DNA of 64,000 bases. Source: Ignelater luminosus (taxonomy: Eukaryota > Arthropoda > Insecta > Coleoptera > Elateridae). Below the pieces are notes generated by a model that saw nothing but the letters and a program-made list of their open reading frames with translations, was not told the origin of the DNA and searched no databases. Shown here in pieces: positions 50,690 to 60,900 of the stretch. The stretch covers positions 188,342-252,341 of the forward strand of contig VTPC01005425.1 in NCBI GenBank assembly GCA_011009095.1. The letters run 5' to 3'. Position numbers and translations under genes: made by a program. Positions within the stretch are counted from its first letter, which is position 1, and each line of letters starts with the position of its first letter.

Positions 50690-50950
50690 TAGTTGTGTTC
50701 AGTGACAGCCGCCCGGAATGGCAGTCTATTATAATAATGTGTCTAGGTTGTAGTCACGATAGAAATGGTGGCGCGAGGTGCGGCTCAAAGACCGCAATCA
50801 ATGCTTTCTGTCTGCCCGGTTTCTACCTTCCTTATCGACTTGTCATTTTCATATCCCATGTATTATGCCCTGTTAGGAGCTTCATATACACTTCTCCTTG
50901 TTGTAAATAAAAGTATTTGTCAGCAAGTTTCTGTTTCGTGTCGTTTGTGC
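50690..50950. promoter_or_regulatory. GC-rich island, possible regulatory element
   Basis: A sharply GC-richer stretch (cagccgcccggaatggcag, tggcgcgaggtgcggctc, tgtctgcccggtttctacc) holds two overlapping + strand frames (50695-50910 and 50765-50953), neither with splice support nor recognisable product. A run reading TFLIDLSFSYPMYYALLGAS then YTLLLVVN in the second frame is hydrophobic. A conserved non-coding element is as likely as coding. Confidence 0.2.
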
Positions 50951-52959
50951 TGATAAAAGCCCACTATGTAAACAATAAATGGTGAACGACAGTTGTTTTA
51001 TTATTTTTTCTTCTTTAATTGAAATTTTAGCACGTCTTTGCTAACGTAGGCTTTTATACAAATAACTTTTATACTGTGTTGGTTTTGCTTGCTGATGGTT
51101 TAATAATAGGTTGAAACGTGACTGGCGTTGTGCTATCGTTGAATTGTGATATGATGGTTTACGGTTACATTTCAGACGTTCGCACGTTATTGATAAAGCC
51201 TTTTGATTTATTTTCCATCTGGATATAGCAGCGATATATTTTGATTCGGGCCCTTTTAAATTTTCAGTTTCGTTTTGAAGGCTTTTTCAGTTTTAGTAGG
51301 CGTTTCTCTATAAAAAAAACTAAAAACGATAAAAGAAAAAAAACTGAAGATTTATTATAATTCTCTAAATAGTGAAATAACCGTTACGAGTGCTGGTTTA
51401 AAAGGTAACTAACTAAACTAACTGTTCGTTTATAGGATAGGTGTATGATACCTACTATCTGGTTTTTTTTAAATTGCCGAAAGGTGCTGTTTCTTCTTAA
51501 AAATGTAGATACAAAGTGGGTCAACTACGCGAAGATTAATCGGAAGACGGAGCAAGAATTTTCCGTTAATAGTTTAATGTACGCATAAATTATTCACAGT
51601 CTTGTGTCATTATTGAAACAATAATATTGCAAGAAGTAACCTCATAAAATAGTGTTTTTATTATTAGATATAATAAAAAATAAACTTGCAGGCAATTTAG
51701 AAAGTTTTGTTTGGTTTTTCTTTATAACTGACTGATTTAGTCTTTAAAGATTTCTTCTGATGCAAGTATCATTATTGAAACAACCCTAAACCATGATATG
51801 AATGTAATCATGCTTCCCTGTAAATTAGAATTTAATTATTAATGGTTATTACACGCATAATATTGATTGACCATATTTAATGATATTAATGCACGACTAT
51901 ACTGATGTAGTTTTGCAGCAGAAAATTTATTACATTAAATTTTGTAGTTTTACCACCGACTGACTATATTCTATTGTTTGATCCTTTTATTAACTAAAAC
52001 TCGAATATAAAAAATTACAGTTGCTGGAAAAACATGGAGCCACGTTTTACTCTTTTTACGGTAGGGAAGTTTGTATTCTGCCAGTAACATTTTATTGAAT
52101 TACATTTCTAGACTTCTTCATATTTTGTAGGAGCCCGTGTTACGGAACATTCGACAAGGTATCTTAATATAAATTTAATTTGATTCTTTATTCACTGGTT
52201 GTAGAGAAACCTTGAGATGTGGCGTCGCATTTGCATGAACATAGCTGACAAGATACTCAAATTGCATCTGATTTGCTGAAACGTATCTTAATACGACAGC
52301 GTTGCATATGTAATGGGTAGTCAGCTGTGAAACGCCATTTTGAACTATAATTCCCGTCTTTAGCAAGATGCAGACGGATAAAATAATTTAACGAGCTGAC
52401 TATGAGGTAATAGAGAAATTATGTAACTAAATATGATTTCCGAGGCTAGCTACTACCTACTATTGCATTTACTCTTTCGAAAAATAATTGTAATTGAAAG
52501 AAAACAATTAAAGAAATATTTTCCAATTCTCTTTCTCTTGCTGCTTATTTCCTTCACTATCACAACTTGATTTGTTATTAAGAGAATCGAGTTACCTGAA
52601 CCCCTGCTACCATAGTAGGTACTCTTGAGGAATTGGTACAATGTAATGTTGCTAAATTATAGAGTTGTCAATTTTAATACAATTTTATGTTTTCGTTTTG
52701 AAGACCCTTACACCAGTCTTACTTTCTTTATTTGGCTATTGATCCATACGTCCATTTTATTTAACCTATAGGTAGGTAGGTGATGTCACTCAGGAAATTA
52801 TTGTGTGTACTGAATGCGTTTATTCACCCTTCATATACATTTTTTATACTTTCTACCACACACGTATACATACTAGCCGTGTTGATATAGATCATTCCCT
52901 CGGTGCGTATTTCTACATGACGTGTAACGTTTTATTAATCATTTCTTACCACCCTACGT

Positions 52960-53590
52960 CGCGAGCCTAATATGACCATGAACCCATACGAATACATATC
53001 CTTTAAATACATATCCACCCGCAGTAGAGAAAGTATACGAGCTTTGTTTCTAAAATTGAGTTTAAGGGGGGTTGCGTGTTGGCACAAAGTTCTACTTCTG
53101 ACGGCTCTTATTTATAAGCGCCGGTCTCTTGCGTCTGTGGTAATCCTTTATGAAACGCTGGAAAGACGGGATATGCCATAAGGGTGATGCATTTTATACT
53201 AAGGGTTTAAGTTAGCCAGTAAATCAGTGCGTCGTTCCGTTTTTGTTATAGAAGAGATTTCAAATTCTAGGCGCAATTCTGTTATTTCCAACTTCTTCGT
53301 TTAATTATTTTATAAAGTTTGTACACCTTTTAGAATGCCTGGAATACTGCAGATAACGAAGGTTTATCGAATTTCACTGCCTAGACGTGAAGGAAAATGT
53401 AGTCGGTCGGAGCACCTAGAAGACAATCACGCAAACGAGTGTCACTTCAGTCAATATTTACTTTTAGTTTGATGACTAACCTGACAGTATGGTATCGATT
53501 AGGTGCTGTAAACTGAGCATTACCCAATGATGAATATGGGTAACGGCTTGGGTAGTGAAAGGGGCGCGTCACGGGCCTTGTCAGATAGTA
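52960..53590. promoter_or_regulatory. Two GC-richer patches, function unclear
   Basis: The first patch (about 52960-53180) contains a 69-codon + strand frame, MTMNPYEYISFKYISTRSRE and on, and a TATA-like atttataagcgccgg at about 53110. The second (about 53385-53590) contains the hairpin-prone attaccc...gggtaac pair (53520-53543) and a CG-rich aggggcgcgtcacgggcc. Neither has convincing splice sites. They stand out only by composition and complexity from the surrounding intron. Confidence 0.15.
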
Positions 53591-54894
53591 ATACGTATAA
53601 TGTAGAAAAATGATTTTTTCTCATATGATACACTTCGGAATTGCTATGAATAATGTATCGAGTAAATTTTTATTTATGGAACACATTTGATTTTTAATGT
53701 ACAATTTTCGTGTGGGGAAAGTTATACCTAATAACGAATCAATTTTTAACAACTTCTAATGATTACATAGTTTAAAATGTCATTTATATGTTTTTTCTTG
53801 TAAATTTGATCTGTTGACAAGATAATAGTCACCTTACGAGGAGGGGCGCAAAATGATTCTACTACTATAATTAAGATAAGAAAACAGAAATATTGTAATA
53901 GAATAAATCATAGCATGAAAAAGTTATGCACGGGCAAGTTACTATCGTTTTGCATGAAATAATCTAATTACCAACGGTTTAAAGTCTCACTCGTGACGTA
54001 GTACAGCTAAAATATTTCAAGTTTCGCTGTTTCAAAGTATAGTATGCATCGGTTTTTGAGCATTTTATGCATTTATTTTTCCACTTGCTAACCAGCTAAT
54101 GTAAGGTATATATTTTGACCATTTTGCATGGTAAAGTCTTCTGTTACTCTAGTTATACCTACTACCGCCAACCATAATCTCATATATTAGAGATTATCAG
54201 ATTACAGTAATAAGATTTCTGGAACCATGGCGACAATTAACCTCTTCCAAGCTATTGCAAGTTTGTCACTCCAAATAGTAAGAGCATTGTGTTTTAAAAT
54301 TTTTAACTCTGCAACGATTTTAGTAATCTTCAGGTCGTTTGTGCGCTAGACTGGCTTCACGTCTGGGTCATGAGCCTTTTTCTATTGGTTATGGGTACTT
54401 ATCTTTTGCCATAGATATTGACCTTTCTGGTATGGATTTCAGACTTTTCTTCTTTTAGATTTTATTTGCTTTATATTTACAAAGTCTGTTAATGCAAATT
54501 ATGTAGCGATTGACGGATATGTTGGTAACCCTATCTTATTTGTGCAAGATGGACGAAATCAGATGTGATCAACTTTCTCATTTTACTTTTTGCCAAAAAC
54601 TTTGACAAAATAAGATAAATTTTCATTGAATACAAAGCATCTTTAAAATCGCCAAAAATCTGTAGATGTCGAATAGATTCGTTATCCAAACTCGGAAAAC
54701 ATCAATCGTAGGTTTTCAATAATAAGACCTAGCAAGGTATCGTTATCGACAATTAAATATTTATTACTGATAACGGTGATTGAAAACGAAATCATAATGA
54801 CAAATTTGATACAAACCTTAAATGTAACATAATAGTCAGTAGTACTGGGTTTAAAGAATGAAGTTATGTTAAGGGTATATTAATGTTTCTGTAT

Positions 54895-55150
54895 TTTACT
54901 TTCATTATTCTTTTTTTCCCTTCTTTTCCTTTAGTTTTGTTTTCCGGCTCTCATTTTTCTTTGACTTCTCTTCGCATTCTTCCGTCTTTTCTTGTTTGTT
55001 TTCGTACTCTTTTCTTTTTTTGCTCGTCCGTATCCTTTCTTTTGACCTTTTCCTTCCTTTTCCTCTTATCTTCTCGATTTTTGTCGTTTTCTTCATTTTA
55101 TTTCTTTGGTTCGCTTAGTTCACTCAAGTTTGCCTTCTTAATGTTCATCA
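54895..55150 (+). repeat. Long pyrimidine-rich, strand-asymmetric tract
   Basis: For about 250 bases the + strand is overwhelmingly C and T (for example ttctttttttcccttctttt), and the minus strand reads as a lysine/glutamate frame typical of polypurine, not a protein. A weaker continuation reaches about 55530. It lies about 2.7 kb before the second recursive splice site. Polypyrimidine-polypurine tracts can form triplex structures, and in a + strand transcript this would bind pyrimidine-tract proteins. No function can be read directly. Confidence 0.6.
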
Positions 55151-56039
55151 TACAATCTTGACCTGCGTACTTCGACTTATATTCTTTTGTTTTATACTAG
55201 GTGTAGAATTGGTCATCACTTTGGGAATTTAATAGCAAATTTTTAATGGCCAATTGTTTCTTCCTCTAATTATTTTATAACAAAATTATTTTTTGTAGCG
55301 AAAAGAATTCTGCACCTGTACATGCCATCATTTATTTTCTTTTGTCTTCGAGACCGGGAATAAATTGCAATTTCTGCAAAATCTCGATGGTGAACGAACC
55401 CTGTATATTGCATCTTCCTTTCTTCTTATTTTTTTTTTAAGTTTTACCGTCTTGGTATCTTTCCATTTCCCTTTTCGCCTTTGTCACACTTTTAATTTCT
55501 TTTTGCATGACAACCTCTAAAGTTGACACTTTGCAACTCGTTGCCAATGTCAAAATTTGACAATTGTAAACGGTCCTTGTCAACTTTATTTCTTAATCTG
55601 CCGTCGAACGTTTTTCCTTTCTATTTTCTTTAAAATACGGTCATGCAAAAAATATTGTATACAACTCGAGTGTATAAAGTGCCTTTTTTTGAGCTCGTAC
55701 GATTTATATAAACTTCCTACTCGCTTACACTATTGTTATATAAAAAACTATTATTATTAGTTTCGCAACGTATCGTTTGTTTCTCACTTATTTGGTTTCC
55801 TCAACTTAATCCAAGTTTCCTTATTGTATGTTTGCACTGACTTGCCCAATTTGAATCTCAAATCAGAAATTAGTATCGATTTTCATCGAAAATTTTATAT
55901 GGAAATACCCTCATTGGTTTTGCAAACTTAAATTGATATTGAAATAGCTTACAAGACTTTCTGATCAAAATCGTATTTGCTAATCTGCATTTTGATATAT
56001 CAAATATCGTGGATAAATTGACGCAAAATTGTAACAACA

Positions 56040-56370
56040 TTGAAACTTAATTTTCAACGAACTCCGAAGGAGTTGTTACTGAATTTGCGAAGTATGTTTG
56101 TCTGTCGGTCCGTCCGCATTTTTTGTCAGATTTTGAAATTTTGACTTCAAATTTGGATTCTACATCAAAAACTAAAGACCACGTGTATCTTCGTTTTTTG
56201 ATAACTCTTCGGGAACATGGTTAAAATGGCTGCCGAAAATTGGGAAATTTTTTTTTTTTGCTTTAGAATCGTATTCTACATCAAAAATAAGAGAAACGTA
56301 TACTTTTTAGCTTTTTGATATCACCTCGGAAACATGGTCAAAATGAGCTCCAAAGTTTGGAAAAAAGTAA
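56040..56370. repeat. Diverged tandem duplication (116-base unit) with a repeat-family leader
   Basis: Two adjacent copies offset by 116 bases share blocks such as tctacatcaaaaa (near 56159 and 56275), then ctttttgata/gttttttgata, then cggaaacatgg/cgggaacatgg and tggtcaaaatg/tggttaaaatg. Just upstream stands aactccgaaggagtt (an imperfect palindrome, about 56058-56072) followed by tttgtctgtcggtccgtccg. That leader style is common in dispersed insect repeats. No protein is encoded, and the repeat family cannot be named from sequence alone. Confidence 0.5.
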
Positions 56371-57352
56371 CATAATAGGAGTTTGTTGTGGTTATGCTTT
56401 GCATTCCCAGATTTTTTAAATATGTTTCCACTACTTCCTTTTTTGGTTAAAATCATAGTACCAAACAGTTTGTCATTTTCACATCGATAATATAAAGCAT
56501 TTCTGAAACATAATCTGAAAGGTTTGAGGTCAGGGAATTTTTAATATCTTGATATAGCAGTTTTTAACAGTATCATGATAAGATCGTAAGTAGATCATGC
56601 TAATATATACAGCTGCAAATAGAGTTTTGTTACAAAGATTAATGAGGAAGATTGTGGCTTGTTAATAGTTGTGGTCATCTAAACAAGCGTCATTTTTGCA
56701 GTCCAATAGTAATTAGCGGCAATCTATTATAGTATATGAAACGTTTGGGGTTTTAGCTTTTACGTAAGCTCGTTCTAAAGGTACCGTCTGGATTATAACT
56801 ATTATCCAATTGTACTTGTTTTGGAATGTTTAAACATTGCATATCTTAGTAACGTGGACTTATGTACCTTTCTTCAATATGGTCAGTTTAACTATCTGTC
56901 TCAATTCCAATCCAACAGCTTTGATTATAGATTAGTCTTTGTCCTTCCACTAGGATTTCGGACATTGGAAAAAACAACTATGGAGCAGCAGTCACTAACT
57001 TTGACCTTTTTGGTCTTCGTTAAGTCTTTTCTACTACAAAGACTAACATCTACAAGAACTTAGAAAAACCGTAATTTTACATAGGCATTGTATCTTTACT
57101 TGGTTTCTTTATTAGTTCCATTCAGCTTCATAGAACATCTAAAACTGTTTGGCTGTACATTGTCTGTAAAACACTGGGTAAAGTATCTTGGAATAGACGT
57201 GCAGTGTATCTATTGATTGTAGTAGAAAAATGAAAATGTTCTGTCTGTCACGATATCGATTGTAGTTCTATATTTCCATATTAATTAGTTTAGTCATATA
57301 ATGATTTTGCTCGCAATAAAAGATTTGTTTTTATTATTGATTTTACTTTTAC

Positions 57353-57370
57353 TTTTTTTTTTTTTTTTTT
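57353..57370. repeat. Poly-T run of 18
   Basis: An uninterrupted run of 18 T follows tttactttac. It could be the tail of a minus-strand retroposed sequence, but nothing recognisable follows on the right-hand side and there is no target duplication. Most likely a simple repeat. Confidence 0.8.
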
Positions 57371-57857
57371 ATTAAACTGACGATCGAGTCCTTATTATAC
57401 CGAGAAATTTGTTCAATATTACGAAATCAGGATACGTGTTTATAGCTCTTAATTATGTAGATTTTTCGAAATTCGCTTGAATATAGCTCTAATTAGACAA
57501 ATGTATTTTATTATACCATTCTTTTAAATCTTACTGTAATTTCCTTTGCTCTGTGTGCTATAATTATGTAAAAACGAGTACCTATACCGTGTTCTTATTT
57601 TATAACATACATTGTTAATTATGTTACAGTATAATTTGCGATGATAGAGTGAAACAAGTAAACGGTTAAACGCGTAATTATCCAGCCTTCTCAGTTTTTC
57701 ATGTATGCTCAGTTGATCAAACATATCATAATTATTCAAGCTCACGGTAACCTTTAAAGTTTGTAATTTAGCTCACTTTACATGCATTTTGCTTACTTTA
57801 TTTGAATACATACATTATTATGTTTCTAATTTTTGCTAGAGCATGTTATTAAAATGA

Positions 57858-57894
57858 AAGCTAACCTATTTTTATTATTTGTTTCAGGTGAGTA
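57858..57894 (+). promoter_or_regulatory. Recursive splice site 2 (ratchet point)
   Basis: The branch consensus gctaacc (branch A about 57864) is followed by the tract tatttttattatttgtttcag, with AG at 57886-57887, and immediately by gtgagtac starting at 57888. The 3' and 5' splice sites abut with no exon between. The distance from branch A to AG (23 bases) is ideal. The core of 17 bases is identical to ratchet point 1 and the two are 31.9 kb apart, so both probably serve the same long + strand intron. The next splice acceptor lies beyond the window. Confidence 0.8.
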
Positions 57895-57945
57895 CTGTTT
57901 CCTCTTCTTAAGCTACTGCTACTAGTATCAGATTGTACACAACAG
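57888..57945 (+). other. RS-exon downstream of ratchet point 2
   Basis: The second donor, acaacag|gtaaga at 57946, defines a 58-base exon after the recursive junction. It is stopped in all frames (tga in the opening gtgagt, taa in cttaagc, tag in actagta) and is not a multiple of three. This parallels the first site's RS-exon, down to the shared (C/G)AG|GTAAGA donor, and supports a real recursive site over a coincidental CAG|GTGAGT. Confidence 0.6.
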
Positions 57946-60900
57946 GTAAGAAGTTAAATTCTAGTAGAATTGTCTGAAACAAAGAAAACATCTGTCAAAA
58001 CAGTATGTTAAATATCACCTTGATAAATTGCGTAGTGAAGCGTTAAGGAAAAAATTGATAATCGTGTTTATCTTTAAGGCGATAATTAAAACAGAAAAAT
58101 GTGTAGGTAAATCGTATCAAGGATACTATTGTGTATGTTAATTTTTTCGTTCCATCAACATTAACTTACGAACATTACAATAGTCACAACCGTTAACCTC
58201 TTACCTTGCAATCAAGGTCATTCACTAAGGAACATCTTTTAATGAAAATTTTATTAAAACGTGTATTTATAAGCTTTGCTGGTGAATGCGTGGGTTGTAT
58301 TTAATTACGAAGTCATTTAATCAAACCTTACGGCTCCGTTTATTGCAACAGTGTATTGCCTATTGTCTTTCATTCATGGCAGGGTTATTAAATCCCTCGA
58401 AGATGACACAACATTTAAGTGATAAATTTTACGAGTATCATTTAATTCAACCCATTTGAGGAAGCTTTAAGCACATGTAATAACATTTAGCTCGACTTGA
58501 ATATTATAGTAGTGAAGTTTGAAATGGGTATGTTTTATGAAGATTGAATAGAGTAGCGGAAACGTTTTGACCACCTGATGACCACGTATAAGACAAAATT
58601 GCAAATTTTATAATTTTGCTGTTGAAATCTACATAACTAACAGCAAATCTTAAATAAAGCTGCCATATTAATTAAATTCTCTGCTGGAATTACTCTATAA
58701 ATGTACCTCAAGAACCGCAACCAGTTCTGACTGAACTGTTAATGGAAAGTTTTGGTATGGAGAAGTTCGCAGGATGAAAATTATCTGCTAGGATTAATAT
58801 TGTCATATCACAGAATTGCGTCGAATTATTTCTGTTAAGTGTAGTAATTAAATTATTGAATGTCAATACATATAGTAGTGGAATTTTAAAGAGAATTGAT
58901 TAGATTAAAGGTTATTTAATGATATTGTGTTTTAAGATGTACTACTATCAGTTAATTAAAATCTCTGGTAATTCCATTAACAAACTTTTAAACTGTTTTT
59001 ATTAAACCAACAAGTTTCTGCTGCTTCTACTGCATTATTACTTGTTAACAGTCTAGGAAGTTGAGTGCTGCAAGTTTATTAATATCGATATAATTTTAGT
59101 GGTTAGCTTTTTTATTTTTATATATAAAATGTTGAGATGAAGTTTTGTTTACTTGAAAGATATTTTTGTAGGTAATGATGTACTTGTTTTTGTGTGTCAT
59201 ATTAGTTTTAAAATCCCATTTAGATTTCCTAGGATTCTCTCTCCAAATATTGTATAGAATGATTTTATAGAGAAACGGAAAGATTGCTAAAAAAATGCAA
59301 ACTTGGGCCAAAAAAGGTTTCATCTAGATACGAAACGAGAACGAACGTGACAAAATTGGAAAGATGGCCGACCTTCAACTTTTGAAATCGCCCTAGCGGC
59401 CTAACTCGTAACTCAAGAACAAGTATGACGAAATGTTACTAAAGCTATGATCTAATATGGAAAAACAAAACGACATGGATGAAGCTAGAACGTTCTAATC
59501 TTCTTCCTACCAATATAAGCAGGGAAGAAACCGCATAGCACAGAAAATTCGAAAAATTGAACTCAAAAGTATTGAGTTTAAGGTTCAGGAATAAAATTTA
59601 CGATAATTTTCGGAACGTTTCTAAATGAGAGTAAGGCATTTTCGTTTAATAATAAAAATAAGGATAAGCATGAGTGTTAATTTCGTTCGAGCCTCTTGTA
59701 TTGTACTAACCATACCAGAAATGTGTCATATAAAAACTTTTTTAAATTGTTATTAGTAGCACACGAAGAATCTACAAAACAAACGAGTGGGATATGGACG
59801 GTGGTGGCCATTTGATTTGTTTATTGCCGATTCCAAAAAAAGTATAGTTAGAATGTTTAAAACGACCGGTTCAGTTGGCACAAAGCCACGATATATGCGA
59901 AAAAGCAAGATCACAGCTGCCCATAGAAGAGCTTTGAGGAGAATTATTGAGAAAAACCACCGTGTTAGTTATCTCCAATTAGGTTCTCTGTCGAGTGATA
60001 CTGTTGGAAGACGCATTCCGAGATCTATATGTCATTAGGGAAGCCCAAGGTAAGTTTCCCAAATTCGAGTATTTCTTTTTTCTCCTAAAATTGATATTAT
60101 CCAAAGCCAAAGAAAAGCCACTTTTAACGCCACTGCAAAAACAAAATAGTTTAGATGGGCAAAACAACATAAGAATTGGACACCTCAACAATGGTATACA
60201 GTACAATGCAGTGATGAGTCGCAATTCGAGGTGTGTGTTGAAGATAGTAGAAGCCGCATTATACGAGAAAAACAGGAAGCGTGCCATCCCGACTGTCTCA
60301 AACGAAAAGTGAAATTTCCAGCTTCGGTCATGGTCTGAGGCACCATGTCAGCAAGAAAAACTTCATTTTATTAAAAGAACTGTTGATACTAACAAATATT
60401 TGCAAATCTTAGAAAAATCACTTTTACCACTCATGGAAGAATATTTGACTTCAGAACAGGATTTTATATTTCAGCAAGACGGCGCAGCATGCCATACCTC
60501 AAAACAATTTTTAAAATGGCTGGACGACTACAGTATACCACTTTTAGAATGGGTTTCTAGTAGTCCTGATTTGCCACCCATCGAGACTTTGTTGCGCGAG
60601 ATGAAAAAGATGCTGCGAAAACATCCTGCAAGAACAATCCCCGAGTTGAAACAAAAGCTTCAAGAAATATGGGATCTATTTACTCCAAAATCTTGCCAAG
60701 ATTTCATAGATACTATGCTGCAAAGAATTTCGGCTGTTATCAAAAATAAGGGCTACGTTACTCAGTGGTAATCTTTAAAATCATATTTGTTTATTTGTTC
60801 ACATTTTTCATAGTTTTTTTGTTAATTATGGATTTTAGCCACATAATAAATCATTTTTACAGCTAAGAGATGTTAATAAATGTTTAGCAATGAATAAAAA

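Larger units (their letters stand above)
26016..57887 (+). other. Intron segment 2 of the proposed ratcheting intron
   Basis: About 31.9 kb separate the two recursive sites. Apart from the separately listed entries (the small ORF at 27.4 kb, transposons at 28.6, 43.1 and 48.3 kb, the minus-strand ORF at 32.4 kb, the ORF at 34.7 kb, the Rel-type site at 35.1 kb, the degenerate block at 36.3 kb, GC-rich islands at 47.0, 50.8, 53.0 and 53.5 kb, the pyrimidine tract at 54.9 kb and the tandem repeat at 56.1 kb), the DNA is AT-rich and dense in stops with no gene that I can support. Stretches 29.9-32.2, 37-43 and 44.3-46.9 kb hold nothing else of note. Confidence 0.5.

Noticed and set aside
52750-52780. 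ttaacctatag|gtaggt as an abutted splice pair
   Set aside because: The donor GTAGGT is non-consensus and the ggtaggtagg context looks like a simple repeat.
54905-55096. Minus-strand lysine/glutamate-rich ORF resembling a coiled coil
   Set aside because: It is the translation of a polypurine tract. The composition alone explains the open frame and there is no other coding signal.
60040-60056. caag|gtaagt donor within the 60 kb relic
   Set aside because: It lies inside recognisable transposase coding sequence, so it is explained by the transposon, not by a host exon.
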